A stretch of DNA of 5,659 bases from Elusimicrobiota bacterium (lineage in GTDB: Bacteria; Elusimicrobiota; Elusimicrobia; UBA1565; UBA9628). Under the pieces are notes generated by a model. It searched no databases. It was not told the DNA's origin and saw only the letters and a list, made by a program, of their open reading frames with translations. Both the position numbers and the translations under genes were made by a program. Positions 5,488 to 5,659 of this stretch are shown piece by piece (position 1 is the stretch's first letter; each line of letters begins with the position of its first letter). The DNA is taken from positions 1-5,659 of the forward strand of contig JACQBB010000353.1 in the NCBI GenBank assembly GCA_016194625.1, read 5' to 3'.

Positions 5488-5659
5488 TTACTTGCCCCCC
5501 TTGAGGATCGCGTCGATGCCGGCTTCGACCTCGGACACCTTGAACGGCTGGCCCTTGATCTTGTTCAGGCCGGTCGCCGGCACCAGGTACTTCGCGCGCA
5601 GGACCTTGAGCAGCTGGCCCATGTTGAGCTCGGGCACGAGGACGTGCTCGAAAGAGGCC
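5488..5659 (-). CDS. korA: 2-oxoacid:ferredoxin oxidoreductase, alpha subunit, C-terminal fragment (5' end outside window)
   Basis: The last 56 codons of a gene entering from the right edge, ending in TAA at 5490-5488. The visible sequence (VLVPELNMGQLLKVLRAKYL, then VPATGLNKIKGQPFKVSEVEAGI) is the conserved C-terminal segment of KorA/2-oxoacid:acceptor oxidoreductase alpha subunits, where PELN-GQL and the GLNK-GQPF stretch recur. It is separated from korB by one nucleotide, so the two are co-transcribed and probably translationally coupled. Whether an N-terminal gamma domain is fused, as in two-subunit enzymes, cannot be seen here. Confidence 0.93.
   Translation of the reverse strand, partial: ASFEHVLVPELNMGQLLKVLRAKYLVPATGLNKIKGQPFKVSEVEAGIDAILKGGK

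Noticed and set aside
3696..5504. 602-residue plus-strand open frame opposite korB, sucC and the korA end
   Set aside because: It lies antisense to genes with clear family motifs. The translation is Arg/Ala/Asp/His-rich low-information sequence typical of the complementary strand of high-GC genes.

Overview
This window is about two-thirds G+C with strong third-position GC bias, so long open frames appear on both strands and most are shadows. I infer a bacterium with an outer membrane and an anaerobic or ferredoxin-based central metabolism. The combination of a PorV/PorQ-type outer-membrane protein, a two-subunit KorAB-type 2-oxoacid:ferredoxin oxidoreductase and high GC would fit a free-living Elusimicrobiota-like lineage. 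That placement is an inference from gene content, not something the sequence proves.

Right part (2370-5659, minus strand): a tightly packed operon reading right to left. It runs from the end of korA (alpha subunit, cut by the window edge) to korB (1-nt gap), sucC (13-nt gap) and sucD (11-nt gap). Together these would convert 2-oxoglutarate to succinyl-CoA with reduction of ferredoxin, then succinyl-CoA to succinate with formation of a nucleoside triphosphate; the reverse direction, as in a reductive TCA cycle, is also possible. A perfect 12-bp GC hairpin at 2321-2347 closes the operon. It also ends the convergent gene on the other side.

Middle (1646-2299, plus strand): an unrecognised 217-residue protein with one N-terminal membrane anchor and a long Ala/Pro-rich outer segment. 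Its promoter sits so close to the ATG that the mRNA is probably leaderless.

Left part (1 to about 1269, minus strand, cut by the window edge): a secreted PorV/PorQ-type outer-membrane beta-barrel with a C-terminal TPR-like extension. Upstream lies a 376-nt non-coding stretch that is the most informative part of the window. It holds divergent sigma70-like promoters with identical TACACT -10 boxes, an 8-bp inverted repeat between them, and a long 5' leader. The leader contains what I read as a class-I cyclic-di-GMP (GEMM-I) riboswitch-like aptamer at about 1434-1359 on the minus strand, with hairpins between it and the likely GTG start. If correct, a second messenger would control expression of this outer-membrane protein. 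No tRNA, rRNA, CRISPR or mobile element is visible.
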